64,000 nucleotides of DNA, taken from UBA8199 sp964507045. GTDB lineage: Bacteria; Verrucomicrobiota; Verrucomicrobiia; Limisphaerales; UBA8199. The notes beneath the pieces were generated by a model. The model worked only from the letters and a program-made list of their open reading frames with translations, did no database searches and had not been told where the DNA came from. The stretch spans positions 27,317 to 91,316 of the forward strand of contig CAZDOO010000010.1 in the NCBI GenBank assembly GCA_964507045.1, given 5' to 3'. How positions within the stretch are numbered: the first letter of the stretch is position 1; each line of letters starts with the position of its first letter. Positions 1-10,527 of this stretch are shown one piece after another. Position numbers and translations under genes: made by a program.

Positions 1-402
1 CAGGTCTTCCGCCGGCTGGGAGATATTCTGACCGTGCCGGAGCTGACGGTGGCATCGCCATTCCTGAACACCAATGCGCCGCCGGGTGATGTGGGCTACG
101 TGCTAAACGACGCGGCCATCGAGCGGCTGCCGCAGCAGATTGCGGGCTTGCTGAAGGTGGATTCTGTGCCGCGCTTCGCGATCTATGCCTTTGGCCAGAC
201 GCTCAAGCCGTCGCTCCGGTCGCCGTTTGTGACCAGCGGCCCGTTCTCCGGCCTGTGCACCAACTACCAGATCATGGCGGAGACCGCCACCCGCACCGTG
301 GTCCGGTTTGAGGGCGTGCCGCTTTACCAGCGGGGGACGCCAGCTGCGATTGCCAACCTTCACCCTGTCATCGAGAGTTTCAACATCCTGCCGCTGGACT
401 AA
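1..402 (+). CDS. C-terminal part of an unrecognised protein (truncated by window edge)
   Basis: The reading frame is open from base 1, so this is the last 133 residues of a longer protein and not a complete gene starting at the GTG at 34. The visible part has no signal peptide, membrane segment or catalytic motif that I recognise. Stretches such as 'GDILTVPELTVASPFLN' look like a conserved tail seen in large exported Verrucomicrobiota proteins, but I cannot name the family. It ends 12 bases before the giant subtilase, on the same strand, so co-transcription is possible. Confidence 0.6.
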   Translation, partial: QVFRRLGDILTVPELTVASPFLNTNAPPGDVGYVLNDAAIERLPQQIAGLLKVDSVPRFAIYAFGQTLKPSLRSPFVTSGPFSGLCTNYQIMAETATRTVVRFEGVPLYQRGTPAAIANLHPVIESFNILPLD

Positions 403-414
403 CTACACCCAACT

Positions 415-3400
415 ATGCGTTTGCGACCATTAGGCTGGCTCTTGTTAAGCATGCTGTGCTTTGTCGGCGCCTATTATTTCTGGCGCCTGGGGGATCAACG
501 AGCCGGGAAGACAGCCGCCGGCGCACAGAGTGCGGAATCACGCATCACGCAGCACGCGCCACGGCCCGCCTTGCCTTTCCAGCTCCTGACCCAGGCCGGC
601 AACCTCAACACGCCGCCGGCAGCGGAGCCTGACACGGACCACGCCCCGCGCAACACCGACCCGCTTGCCTTGCGCCTGAGCAACACCGCCGCGACGCTCG
701 AAGAGCTGCAAGGCAGCGACCAGGCGATCCTGTTGGAGAACGCCATGCTTGACACCGCGCAGGCGCTGCCGGCCATCCCCGATTATCTGCGGGCGCAGGG
801 CGATCCTGGCGCCTACGTGGTGCAGGCGCGGGGGCCGGTGGACAACGCCTTTCGGGCCCGGCTGCAAGGCGCGGGGGCGGAGATCGTGTCGTATATCCCG
901 AACAACGCCTACCTGGTGCGCGCCGCGGCCGGCGTGGCGGCGCAGTTGCGGTCGGCCCCGGAGACCCAGGCCGTGCTGCCTTACGAGCCGTACTACAAGC
1001 TCAAGCCGTCCTTGCTGAGGCTGGCGGTCGCGCAGAATCCGCTGCCGCCGGGCAGCGCGCTCAACGTGCTGCTGTTTGCGGACGCGCGCGCGGCGACGCG
1101 GGCCGAGCTAGAGAAGCTGGGCGCGCGGGTGGCCGGGGACGAGGAACGTTCCCCGTTCGGCGTGGTGGTGACGGTGCTGCCGCCGGCGGATGGATTGGCG
1201 GCCCTGGCCGGGCTGCCGGGGGTGCAGTCGGTGGAGTGGGCGCTGCGACGGGTCCCGGTCAACGATTACAGCCGGGTGCGCATCGGCGTGGCAACGGACG
1301 TGGTGACGACCGAGTCCTACCTGGGGTTAAAGGGCAGCAATGTGCTGGTGAATATTAATGACTCGGGCGTGGATGCCACGCACCCGGATTTGAGCCCGCG
1401 CGTGTCTGGCGATACGACCAACGCGCTGGTGGATGTGAACGGGCATGGCACGCATGTGGCGGGCATCATCGTCAGCAGCGGGGAGCAATCCGCGACGGTC
1501 AGCAATGCCTGCAGTCCCGCCGGCCCGTATCAGGGCACCAACACCCAGTTCCGCGGCAAGGCGCCGGCCGCCAGCCTGTACTCGTTGCCGCTGGGGATGT
1601 TCACCAAGCCGGGCACCGATGGCTCAACCCTGGGCTGGCCCTCGGACAGCTATTTGCAGGAGAGCGCGGCGCGTACCAACGCCTTCATCTCAAACAATAG
1701 TTGGACCTACGTGGGCAACGACTCGCAGAGCTACGACCTGCACGCGGCCAGCTTCGATGCGGCGGTGCGCGACGCTTTGCCGGCGGTGCCGGGCTCGCAG
1801 CCGCTGCTGGTGGTCTTCTCCGCCGGCAACGGCGGGGGCGGGCGGTCCGACGGCACGGCGGGCAATCCCGATTCCATCGCCACGCCGGGGACGGCCAAGA
1901 ACGTCATTACCGTGGGCGCGATCGAGCAATATCGCAAGGTCACCAACGAGACCTGGATCTGCTCAACGGTCAGCGGGACCAATTCGTGCGTCACCAACCA
2001 GCCGTGGCTGGATTCAACCGATGCCAGCAACCAGGTGGCCGCTTTCTCCGCCCGCGGGCCGGTGGGCGTCGGCATCGAGGGCAAGCTCGGCCGTCTCAAG
2101 CCGGATGTGGTGGCGCCGGGCACCTTTGTCATCTCGACCGAATCCCAGCAGTGGGATGAACAGGCCTATTACAATCCCACCAGCAGCATTTGGTTCGTCT
2201 ATCGCGATATCGTGGTGCCCGCCACGAACCTTTACCTGGATTCGATCTTTGTTCCCGCAAACACGGTCCAGCTCAACCTGTTTGTCGTGCCCAACACCAA
2301 TTCGCCGATCCCATTCCCCCAACTGCCCATCTACATCAATCCGACCACGTGGCCGACGAACACCGATCAGCCAGTCGGCACGAACCGGGTCTCGCTGCCG
2401 CCGGACCTCACTTTAAGCCCGGTTGACGGGTACTGGTATTACGGCATCGGCAACCGCACCTCGCTGCCGGTTCGGTGTGATCTGTGGACGGAGCTCGTCG
2501 TCACCAACGAGTATGGCAACTTGCTGGATGTGCTGCGCGACATGAACGACTCGCTGGGCCCGTGGTATCGCTACGAGTCGGGCACGAGCATGGCGGCGGC
2601 GGACGTGTCGGGGACGCTGGCTTTGATGCAGGAGTTCTTCGAGCAGCGCCTGAGCCGGACCAACAGCCCCGCGCTCATGAAGGCGCTGCTGATCAACGGC
2701 GCGCGCTCGGTCGGGAGCCTCTACTCCTTCAGCACGGTTGGGGGAGTCAATTCGCAGGGCTGGGGGCTGGTCAACCTGCCGACGACGCTGCCGGGCTCCC
2801 TGACCAACGCCACGCCCACCACCAACGCCATGGTGATGGTGGACCAGAATCCCGCCGACGCGCTGGCGACGGGCCAGTCCCGCACCTACAAGATCAGCCT
2901 TTCGCCGCTGGCCCGGCGGCAGCCGCTGCGCGTGACGCTGGTGTGGACGGACCCGCCCGGGAACCCGGTGGCGAGCCTGAAGCTGGTGAACAACCTGGAC
3001 CTGGTCGTCACGAACCTCGACAACACGAACTACGTTTACTTCGGCAATGACATTCCGTCCCGCAGCGACTTTACGCAGGTGTGGCGGACCAACACGGCGC
3101 CCCTGCTGGACACGGTGAACAACGTGGAGAACGTCTATCTCACGCCGTCGCAGGGCATCGGTTCCCAGCTCAGCACCAACTACTCGATCACGGTGATTGG
3201 GCGGCGCGTGAATGTGAACGCGGTCACGGCGCAGACCAACAACGTGAGCCAGGACTATGCGCTGGTGATCTCCGGCGGTGACGGGCTTGTCACCAACGCG
3301 ATTTCCCTGGATAGCGCGGTGACCTTTGCTTACAGCAACCAGCCGCTGGTGATCGTCATGACCAACAGCTTCACCAATTCGCCGGACTTCTACGGCGGGA

Positions 3401-6400
3401 CGCTGTTCCACCAGCGGGCGGGGGCGAGCCCGCAACTGCTGGGCACCAACACGCTGGCGATCACCAATTACGGCAACGCCCTGCTGACCGTGGGGGTGAC
3501 CAACCAGTGGCGGTTCTACATGATCACCAACGACACGGACTTCACCAACGCGGCGTTTCTGACGTTCCTGCCGGCCAACCTGGCCGTGCCGCGCGAAGGC
3601 GTGTTTCAGCCCAGCGCGGAGCGGGCGACCCGGCCGGAGGCGGACATTGATTTGTATGTGGCGCCGCCCAGCGTGCCCAATAGCTGGGGCCTGACCAACC
3701 TGGACCCGGCGGTGGTGGCCGCGGCCACCAAATCGGTGGGCCGGGGCGGCACGGAGACGATCGTGTATTCCAACGCCAGCCGGAATGTCTATTACCTGGC
3801 CGTGAAGTCGGAAGACCAGCAGGCCGCCGAGTACGCGCTGCTGGCCGTCTTCAGCCGCAATCCTTTTGGCAACGAAGACACCAACGGCGTCCACCTGGTC
3901 GGCATCCCGACCTACCTGACGATTCCGGACGGGTCGCCGGCGCTGCCGGGCGCGGCGAACGTGCTGGCCATCAGCATCTCCAGCATGATGGTGCGCCGGG
4001 TGATCGTCACCAATGTCGTCGCGCACGAGCTGATCGCGGACCTGCTGGGCAACCTGAGCCACGGCACGGATTATTCCATCCTCAATAATCACACGTGCGT
4101 GCTGGACGGCGATGCGTGCCAGACGCTGACGAGCTACATCTTTGACGACAGCGACGAGCACAACGTGGGGATAGACCCGGCCTTCCCCTATCCCAACCAA
4201 TACGTGCAGCACACCGACGGGCCCAGCAGCCTGAACACTTTTGCGGGGAAGGACGGCCAGGGCCAGTGGATGCTCACGATGGTGGATAACGCCACCAATC
4301 ACGTGGGCACCAACGTGAGCCTGGGGATATTCCTGGAGCGCCAGCCGGACCTGAGCGGCAACGGCATCACCGCCACGATCCTGCCGGGCGCCTGCCGGAA
4401 TGATTTCATTGAGGTGCCGCCGAACGCCGTCAGCCTGACGGTGACGGTCGCCGTGGTGTCCGCCACCGGCCCGATTGACTACACGATCGAGGTGTGCCCG
4501 CTGGAAGGCGGGGTCTGCAAGAGCACGGAGGTGACCAACTCGCTGGGCGGGTCGGTCGTCACCGACCAGGCGGATGTGCCGCCGCTGCACGCGGGCACCT
4601 ACCGGATTCGCATTTGCAACGTCGCGGACACGGCCATCACTGTCAATATCCGGGCGGTCTTCGGCTACTCCCTGAACACCATCCAGCCGATTATCTCCAC
4701 CAGCATCACCTCGGCGGTGCCGATTCTCGACGACGCCGTGACCTCGATCTTCCTGACGAACAAGCTGCATGGCATCATCTCGAGCGTGGATGTGGGCCTG
4801 CTCATTACCGATCCGCGCATTTCGGACCTGGCCATCACGCTCATCAGCCCCAACGGCACGCGGGTGCTGCTGTTCGAGAACCGGGGCGCGGCCTCGACCG
4901 AGGGGTTGGGCACCTTCAACCTGGGCACCAATTACCTCTTGGAACCGTTCTTCACCAACAGCTTCGACGTCGCCGCGACCGGCCTCTATACCACCGGCGC
5001 GGTCTTCGAGGGGTGGAGCACGCTCAGCAACTTCGTGCAGGTCCTGGACGACCATACCTGCCTGTGCCTGAGCAACCACATCTTGGCCCTGTTCGACGGC
5101 ACCGTCTCCAATACGCTGCCGACCACCAACGCACTGCCGGTCACCAACGCCAACCCGCATCTCCTCTCCTTCAAGGTCAGCCACCTGCCGTGGCTGGAAG
5201 GGATGGTCGCGTGGTGGCCGCTGGACACCGACGGCGCCGACAGGTTTGGCGGCTTCGACGGCCTGTTGCTGGGCGATGTGGCCTTCTCCACCGGCAACGT
5301 GGGTCTGCTCACGAACGACTTCGACGGCTCCCCCCTCGACGCGGTGTGGCAGCCCTCGCTGCCGAACGCCGGCACCGGCGGCGGCGCGACCCCGATCGAG
5401 ACTTACGGCGGGGCTCCCGGATACACCTTCACCACGGTGGGCACCAATACCGTCCTGCGGCTGTCCAACACGCTCAACCCGCTGGAGCGGCGGGGCTGGA
5501 GTTCGGGCACGATTTACCAGGGGCAGAGTTTCCGCTACGAAGTGCGGTTCAACACCCTGACACAAGGGGCGGGCGCCGGCACCGGCGGATTGATCGAGCT
5601 GTGGATTCTCGATGCCGCCAACTCGAACCGGTGGGACACGGTGTCGCTGTACGCGGGCGATTACGGCACCAACCGGGCGCTGCTGGCGGGCAGCAGCATA
5701 GACAACTCCTACAACACGTTCCCATTCAACTTCGCCGACGATACCTGGTATCGGCTGGTGCTTTACGCTTTGCCCAACCAGGGCGTGCATGCGGCGGTGT
5801 TGAGCGATGCCGGGGTGGAGTTGGCCGGGATTTCCTTCGTCCACGGCGCGGCCCTGTTCGTCTCCGGATTCCGGGTCGGCCTGTCGCAGTTCGTGCGGTC
5901 GCCCGCGGCGGCGTCGCCGGTGGATGTGGCGCTGGATTGGCTGCGGCTGACGAGCGGGCTGTCGGGCAAGGTGAATCAGGCCTACATTGGCGATGGATTG
6001 CTCACACGCATGATTGTGCCCGCCTGCCCAGAGCTGGATTTGGGCCGGGGGCGCGGGTTCGCTGTCGAAGGCTGGATCAACCCGGCCAATCTGTGGACGC
6101 CAGGCCCTGCGGTCATGAACGATGGGTTTGAGAAAACTTCGGCCCGGTTCGATGTTCCGGTGGGCGCCGTGGTCTCCGGCTGGACGGTGGAAGCAGGCAA
6201 CATTGACGTGCTCTCGTCCTCGGCGCCCAACAACTTTGCCATGCCGGACTCCGGCACTAATTGCATAGACATTAATGGCTCCATGATCGGAAGGATCTCC
6301 ACCAACCTGTCACTGGTGGCCGGGCATACTTACCTCCTCAGCTTCGCCTATAGTCCCAACCCGCACTGGACAGTCGCGGGCGTTCTGCCCCAGGCGGCGA

Positions 6401-9400
6401 TCAACGTGGGCGGCACAAACCTGCTGATCGTCTCTCCCAATTGGACCAACACCTGGAACAACTTGCAGTGGCAGCACACTTCGGTGGTGTTTACCGCCTC
6501 CGCCACGCTGCTGCCCCTGAAGCTGCAGGGCCTAAGCACAGGCAAGGATGGCGTTCTGTTCGACAGCTTCAACGTTGCCGAGGCGGCCACCGCGGATGCG
6601 CTCCCGGCCCCGCTGGTGGAATGGTATGATCCCGCGCCGGCCACCAACCAGACTTCGCTGGGCGTCCAGCTCTGGCTGTCATTGAGCAACGGCCCCGGCT
6701 CGCTGGAGGCGATCATCTGGGATACCAACTCGGTGCCCCATGTCATTACCACCTTCACGAATGCGATCACCAACAGCGGCTGGCAGCACGTTGCGCTGAC
6801 CTATGACACCAACAGCGGCATTGCCGCGCTCTACGTCAACGGCCTCACCACCAACAATCAGGCCCTGGTATCCACCAACCTGGGGTATTTCGAGCCCCGG
6901 ACGACGGGTAATCTGTACTTCGGCTTCCACCCGCCCGGCCTCCCCGCAGGCGCGTGTTATTCCGGCGGGCTGGATGAATTCAGCCTCTATAACCGCGCGC
7001 TCACCCCGTGCGAGGTCAAGGCCATCTATAGCGCCGGCAGCCGCGGCAAGTATGGCACCAACGCGCTGGTGTGCCCGGTGGTGACGGAAGTCACCCTGTC
7101 CAACAGCCTGGCGGGGGCGCAGATCTACACCTTTACCAACGGCTTGTCCTGGGTCACCAACGGCCCCAACTGGGAGACCAATACCATTAAGTTCTCCACC
7201 TCGACGAACCCGACGACAATCTTCGTCCGGGGGCTCGATCCCTATAACCCGGCCAATTCCAACGCGGCGAACAACCTGAGCGTGGTGGTGGATGAGTTTG
7301 TGCTGTCGGAGCTGGTGCCGCAGAGCTTCGACGGGCTGTTCCATTTCACGGAGGACACCAACCTGGCGACCCTCCCGATCAAGTTTGTGCCCGCGCCGTT
7401 CACCACGACGAACTTCGCGCCGGTGCTCATGTTCTCGAACAATTTCGCGCGCGCGACCGCCGGCGTTTACCAGGTGGGGGCGCTGATTTCCGGGAACCCG
7501 AACAACGCCGCGCTGGGTCCGCGGGACTGGACGGTGACGGCCGGGCCGGTGACGGTGGTGAGCAACGCGGTGTTCGACGCGGCGACAACCAACTGGCTGG
7601 CGATGGCGACCGGGGCGGTGCAGTGCCTGCTGCCGACCATCCCCGGGCACCGCTACGAGCTGAATTATAGCGTGCGCGGGCCGTGCGCCGTCGGCTGGTG
7701 GGATGGCAGCGTGGAGCCGCTGAGCCAGCGCGCCCAGGACCGCATCAGCGGCAACAACGGCGCGTTCATCAATTCGGCGGCGGTCTCCAGCGAGGGCTAC
7801 GTGGATGCCGGCAACGGCACAGCGACGCTCTCGTTCCCGGGCATTGAATGGCCGCCCACGAACAACCCGTGGTATGCGTATGCCCCGAAGGTGGAGCTGG
7901 GGGACCCGGAGGAGCTCCGCTTCACCAACTCGTTCACTATCGAGGGCTGGATCAACTCGGTGCCGTTCCACTCGAACGACATTGGGGTTTCGGGCTTCCA
8001 GCAGATATTCTTCCGCGGGGACGCGCGGGACTGTGCGGATCCGTATTACCTGGCCATGCAGTGGGATCCGACGTGGGAGTTCAACCTGGTCTTCCACGTT
8101 GAAGGCGCCAACAGCCCCGGCTGCGGGGTGTCGCTGGTGACCACGAATCACCCGGTCAAGACCAACACCTGGATGCACGTGGCGGCGGTGTTTGAAGCCA
8201 ACGTGGTCTGGACCAACAACGCGCCCTGGCCTACCAACCAGATGCGCCTTTACCTGGACGGGCAGCTCCTGACCAACCATTACCTGGCCGACCCGGTGCT
8301 CGGGGCGCTCCGGACCAGCTATACCGGGGAGAGCCCGTTTGCCGACCTGGACGCGTCGTATCAGCCGGGCATTACGATTGGCAACAGCAGCCGCTACGAC
8401 AATTACGAGCCGTTCTGCGGCTACCTGGACGAGCTATCGGTTTACGCGCGGGCATTGACGGGGCCGGAGATCGCCGCGATTGCCGGGGCGGGGGCGGCGG
8501 GCAAGGCCGACCTGTCCGTGCCGGCGGCGCAGAGCCTGGCGCGGGTGAACGTTTCGGTGGACGGCAGACAGCTCAGCGTCGGGCATGGGGAGAATTCGCG
8601 CTGGAGCACGCACAGCGTGCAGTTTACCGCGCTGGGCACCAACGCGGTGCTGAGCATTGACAGCCTGCTGCCGGGCACGTTGCTGGAGGGGGTCACCCTC
8701 ACGGAGCTGGCGCCGGAGCTTTACTATCTGCCGGAGACCTCGCTAACCGACCTGACGGGACAAGACGGCTACGGCGTCTGGACGCTGGAGATTTGGGACA
8801 ACCGGGCCGGCGGGGGCACCACGAACAACGCCCAGTTGCTCCAGTGGGTGCTTAACCTGGGCCTGGCACCGAGCAATCCGCCGCCGGTGATCACTTTGTC
8901 CCACGGCATGCCGTACACCAACTCGCTGGCGGCGCACGGCGTCCAGTACTTCGTCGTGCCGGTGCCGCAGTGGGCGCTGCTGGCGACCAACGTGCTCCAG
9001 TTCGCCGAGCGGGTCCGCACCAACATTCCGGCCGGGGTCACGGTCTTCTTCAACCCGACCAACTACCCGACGCCCGGGGACATCCCGCTGCTGATTGGCG
9101 CGGGGAGTCCGGGCGATACCAGGACGCTGGACACCAACAGCGTGCCGCCGTTGGTCCGGGGCCGGAACTATTACCTGGCGGTGACCAATGGCAATGCATT
9201 TGGCGTCACCTTTGCGCTCGGGGTGTGGTTCGACATCACCACGCTGCCGAACTGCCAGATGGTAGTGTCCAACATTGTCAGCCAGGCCGGCATCCCGCGC
9301 TACTTCCAGTTCGATGTGCCCGCCCGGGGCCGTGCCGCCGGGAAGCTGCCGGAGGCGGTGTCGCTCTGGCTCCGGGGCGCGGATTGCAACCTGAAGGTGG

Positions 9401-10455
9401 TCCTGAGCGAGCAGTTGCCGCTGCCCGACCTGGAGAGTTACGATTACATCAGCCAGCAGCCGTGCACCAACGACCAGGTGATCATGCTGGTCACCAATTA
9501 CACGCCGTTCCCCATCCTGAGCAACCGCTGGTACGTGGGCGTCTTCAATACCGGCCCGACCAACAAGCAGTTCGATGTGCAGGCGTGCTATACCGCCAAC
9601 TCGATGGAGATCATTACGTTGACCAATGGCCTCCCCTATGTCGTGCCCTTCACCAACAGCCTGCATGCCGCGCCGCCCGGGCCGCCGCTGTGGTTCTTCT
9701 ACGAGTTTGTGATCACCAACGACGTGCCGGCCGTGCTGTTCGAGCTCTATAACCTGAGCGGTAACGCGGACCTGGTGCTCGAGCAGGATGTGCCGCCGAC
9801 CATGGCACCCTACTTCAGTCGCAGCTCGTTCTCCGGCCGGACGCCGGAGCAGATCGTGGTGCGGAAGGATACGACACGGCCCTCCGACCGGGTGCTGGGC
9901 GACTTGCGCGGCCACTGGTATCTGGGCGTTTACAATAACGATGACAGCAATCTGACTTACACCGTTCGCGCCATCCTGCCCAGTAACGACGGCTTGCTGC
10001 CCAGCGCCAAAGTGCCCGTGATCTCGTTCACGCAATTGGCGTTCCCGCGCGGCCTGCTCCTGAGCTGGAATTCCGTGGTCGGCGAGCGGTATGTGATCCA
10101 ATACGCGCCCGTCCTGGCGAATCCGATGCCCTGGTCCAATATCGGCATGGTGACGGCGACTACCACCCTGACGACCTTCGAGGTGCTGCCGGTTCCGACC
10201 GGCGGCTTCTACCGCATCGTGCAGGTTTACGCCTTCCAGCCGAGGCTCAAGATCCAGCTCTGGTCCGGCAACCAGGTGCGCATCTCGTGGTCCACCATCT
10301 TCCCGGGCTACACGCTGCAGTACAAGCTCGGGCTGTTCGGGACCTGGGCGGATGTCGCATTCCCGCCGGCAACGGGCGTGTTTACGGAAGCCGACGAGTA
10401 TGTCGTCTATGACCCGATTGGGGTGGCGGCCAAATTTTACCGGCTGATCAAGTAG
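415..10455 (+). CDS. Giant subtilisin-like (S8) surface protease with P-domains and LamG domains
   Basis: A 3346-residue secreted serine protease. Residues about 8-25 form a hydrophobic signal or anchor segment, followed by a propeptide-like region to about residue 290. The catalytic triad is visible: Asp316 in 'NDSGVD', His344 in 'NGHGTHVAG' and Ser725 in 'ESGTSMAAADVSG', with oxyanion Asn472 in 'SAGNGG'. Downstream lie two proprotein-convertase P-like domains (about 1180-1320 and 1420-1510) and at least two LamG/concanavalin-like modules recognised by 'GWIN...', 'WQHVALTYD' and 'LDEFSLYNRAL' motifs (about 1600-2200 and 2480-2700). The tail is Asn/Thr-rich beta-sandwich. S8 enzymes are normally 300-1000 residues, so most of this chain is accessory adhesive sequence. 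A shorter paralogue follows at 11241. The role is probably degradation of extracellular protein while bound to glycan; the substrate is unknown. Confidence 0.93.
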   Translation: MRLRPLGWLLLSMLCFVGAYYFWRLGDQRAGKTAAGAQSAESRITQHAPRPALPFQLLTQAGNLNTPPAAEPDTDHAPRNTDPLALRLSNTAATLEELQGSDQAILLENAMLDTAQALPAIPDYLRAQGDPGAYVVQARGPVDNAFRARLQGAGAEIVSYIPNNAYLVRAAAGVAAQLRSAPETQAVLPYEPYYKLKPSLLRLAVAQNPLPPGSALNVLLFADARAATRAELEKLGARVAGDEERSPFGVVVTVLPPADGLAALAGLPGVQSVEWALRRVPVNDYSRVRIGVATDVVTTESYLGLKGSNVLVNINDSGVDATHPDLSPRVSGDTTNALVDVNGHGTHVAGIIVSSGEQSATVSNACSPAGPYQGTNTQFRGKAPAASLYSLPLGMFTKPGTDGSTLGWPSDSYLQESAARTNAFISNNSWTYVGNDSQSYDLHAASFDAAVRDALPAVPGSQPLLVVFSAGNGGGGRSDGTAGNPDSIATPGTAKNVITVGAIEQYRKVTNETWICSTVSGTNSCVTNQPWLDSTDASNQVAAFSARGPVGVGIEGKLGRLKPDVVAPGTFVISTESQQWDEQAYYNPTSSIWFVYRDIVVPATNLYLDSIFVPANTVQLNLFVVPNTNSPIPFPQLPIYINPTTWPTNTDQPVGTNRVSLPPDLTLSPVDGYWYYGIGNRTSLPVRCDLWTELVVTNEYGNLLDVLRDMNDSLGPWYRYESGTSMAAADVSGTLALMQEFFEQRLSRTNSPALMKALLINGARSVGSLYSFSTVGGVNSQGWGLVNLPTTLPGSLTNATPTTNAMVMVDQNPADALATGQSRTYKISLSPLARRQPLRVTLVWTDPPGNPVASLKLVNNLDLVVTNLDNTNYVYFGNDIPSRSDFTQVWRTNTAPLLDTVNNVENVYLTPSQGIGSQLSTNYSITVIGRRVNVNAVTAQTNNVSQDYALVISGGDGLVTNAISLDSAVTFAYSNQPLVIVMTNSFTNSPDFYGGTLFHQRAGASPQLLGTNTLAITNYGNALLTVGVTNQWRFYMITNDTDFTNAAFLTFLPANLAVPREGVFQPSAERATRPEADIDLYVAPPSVPNSWGLTNLDPAVVAAATKSVGRGGTETIVYSNASRNVYYLAVKSEDQQAAEYALLAVFSRNPFGNEDTNGVHLVGIPTYLTIPDGSPALPGAANVLAISISSMMVRRVIVTNVVAHELIADLLGNLSHGTDYSILNNHTCVLDGDACQTLTSYIFDDSDEHNVGIDPAFPYPNQYVQHTDGPSSLNTFAGKDGQGQWMLTMVDNATNHVGTNVSLGIFLERQPDLSGNGITATILPGACRNDFIEVPPNAVSLTVTVAVVSATGPIDYTIEVCPLEGGVCKSTEVTNSLGGSVVTDQADVPPLHAGTYRIRICNVADTAITVNIRAVFGYSLNTIQPIISTSITSAVPILDDAVTSIFLTNKLHGIISSVDVGLLITDPRISDLAITLISPNGTRVLLFENRGAASTEGLGTFNLGTNYLLEPFFTNSFDVAATGLYTTGAVFEGWSTLSNFVQVLDDHTCLCLSNHILALFDGTVSNTLPTTNALPVTNANPHLLSFKVSHLPWLEGMVAWWPLDTDGADRFGGFDGLLLGDVAFSTGNVGLLTNDFDGSPLDAVWQPSLPNAGTGGGATPIETYGGAPGYTFTTVGTNTVLRLSNTLNPLERRGWSSGTIYQGQSFRYEVRFNTLTQGAGAGTGGLIELWILDAANSNRWDTVSLYAGDYGTNRALLAGSSIDNSYNTFPFNFADDTWYRLVLYALPNQGVHAAVLSDAGVELAGISFVHGAALFVSGFRVGLSQFVRSPAAASPVDVALDWLRLTSGLSGKVNQAYIGDGLLTRMIVPACPELDLGRGRGFAVEGWINPANLWTPGPAVMNDGFEKTSARFDVPVGAVVSGWTVEAGNIDVLSSSAPNNFAMPDSGTNCIDINGSMIGRISTNLSLVAGHTYLLSFAYSPNPHWTVAGVLPQAAINVGGTNLLIVSPNWTNTWNNLQWQHTSVVFTASATLLPLKLQGLSTGKDGVLFDSFNVAEAATADALPAPLVEWYDPAPATNQTSLGVQLWLSLSNGPGSLEAIIWDTNSVPHVITTFTNAITNSGWQHVALTYDTNSGIAALYVNGLTTNNQALVSTNLGYFEPRTTGNLYFGFHPPGLPAGACYSGGLDEFSLYNRALTPCEVKAIYSAGSRGKYGTNALVCPVVTEVTLSNSLAGAQIYTFTNGLSWVTNGPNWETNTIKFSTSTNPTTIFVRGLDPYNPANSNAANNLSVVVDEFVLSELVPQSFDGLFHFTEDTNLATLPIKFVPAPFTTTNFAPVLMFSNNFARATAGVYQVGALISGNPNNAALGPRDWTVTAGPVTVVSNAVFDAATTNWLAMATGAVQCLLPTIPGHRYELNYSVRGPCAVGWWDGSVEPLSQRAQDRISGNNGAFINSAAVSSEGYVDAGNGTATLSFPGIEWPPTNNPWYAYAPKVELGDPEELRFTNSFTIEGWINSVPFHSNDIGVSGFQQIFFRGDARDCADPYYLAMQWDPTWEFNLVFHVEGANSPGCGVSLVTTNHPVKTNTWMHVAAVFEANVVWTNNAPWPTNQMRLYLDGQLLTNHYLADPVLGALRTSYTGESPFADLDASYQPGITIGNSSRYDNYEPFCGYLDELSVYARALTGPEIAAIAGAGAAGKADLSVPAAQSLARVNVSVDGRQLSVGHGENSRWSTHSVQFTALGTNAVLSIDSLLPGTLLEGVTLTELAPELYYLPETSLTDLTGQDGYGVWTLEIWDNRAGGGTTNNAQLLQWVLNLGLAPSNPPPVITLSHGMPYTNSLAAHGVQYFVVPVPQWALLATNVLQFAERVRTNIPAGVTVFFNPTNYPTPGDIPLLIGAGSPGDTRTLDTNSVPPLVRGRNYYLAVTNGNAFGVTFALGVWFDITTLPNCQMVVSNIVSQAGIPRYFQFDVPARGRAAGKLPEAVSLWLRGADCNLKVVLSEQLPLPDLESYDYISQQPCTNDQVIMLVTNYTPFPILSNRWYVGVFNTGPTNKQFDVQACYTANSMEIITLTNGLPYVVPFTNSLHAAPPGPPLWFFYEFVITNDVPAVLFELYNLSGNADLVLEQDVPPTMAPYFSRSSFSGRTPEQIVVRKDTTRPSDRVLGDLRGHWYLGVYNNDDSNLTYTVRAILPSNDGLLPSAKVPVISFTQLAFPRGLLLSWNSVVGERYVIQYAPVLANPMPWSNIGMVTATTTLTTFEVLPVPTGGFYRIVQVYAFQPRLKIQLWSGNQVRISWSTIFPGYTLQYKLGLFGTWADVAFPPATGVFTEADEYVVYDPIGVAAKFYRLIK

Positions 10456-10527
10456 CACATTTTCGCTTGCCACCGGCTGGCGGGCAAACAAGACTGGCAA
10501 CCGACTCGTTGAACACTGAGAGGTTAT

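Noticed and set aside
2413..5844. 1143-codon open frame on the minus strand inside the giant subtilase
   Set aside because: A shadow of the GC-rich codon use of the real gene: composition is Arg/Gly/His/Val-rich with no motif, and it runs antisense to a well-supported protease. Similar shadows occur at 8743, 11568 and 17452.
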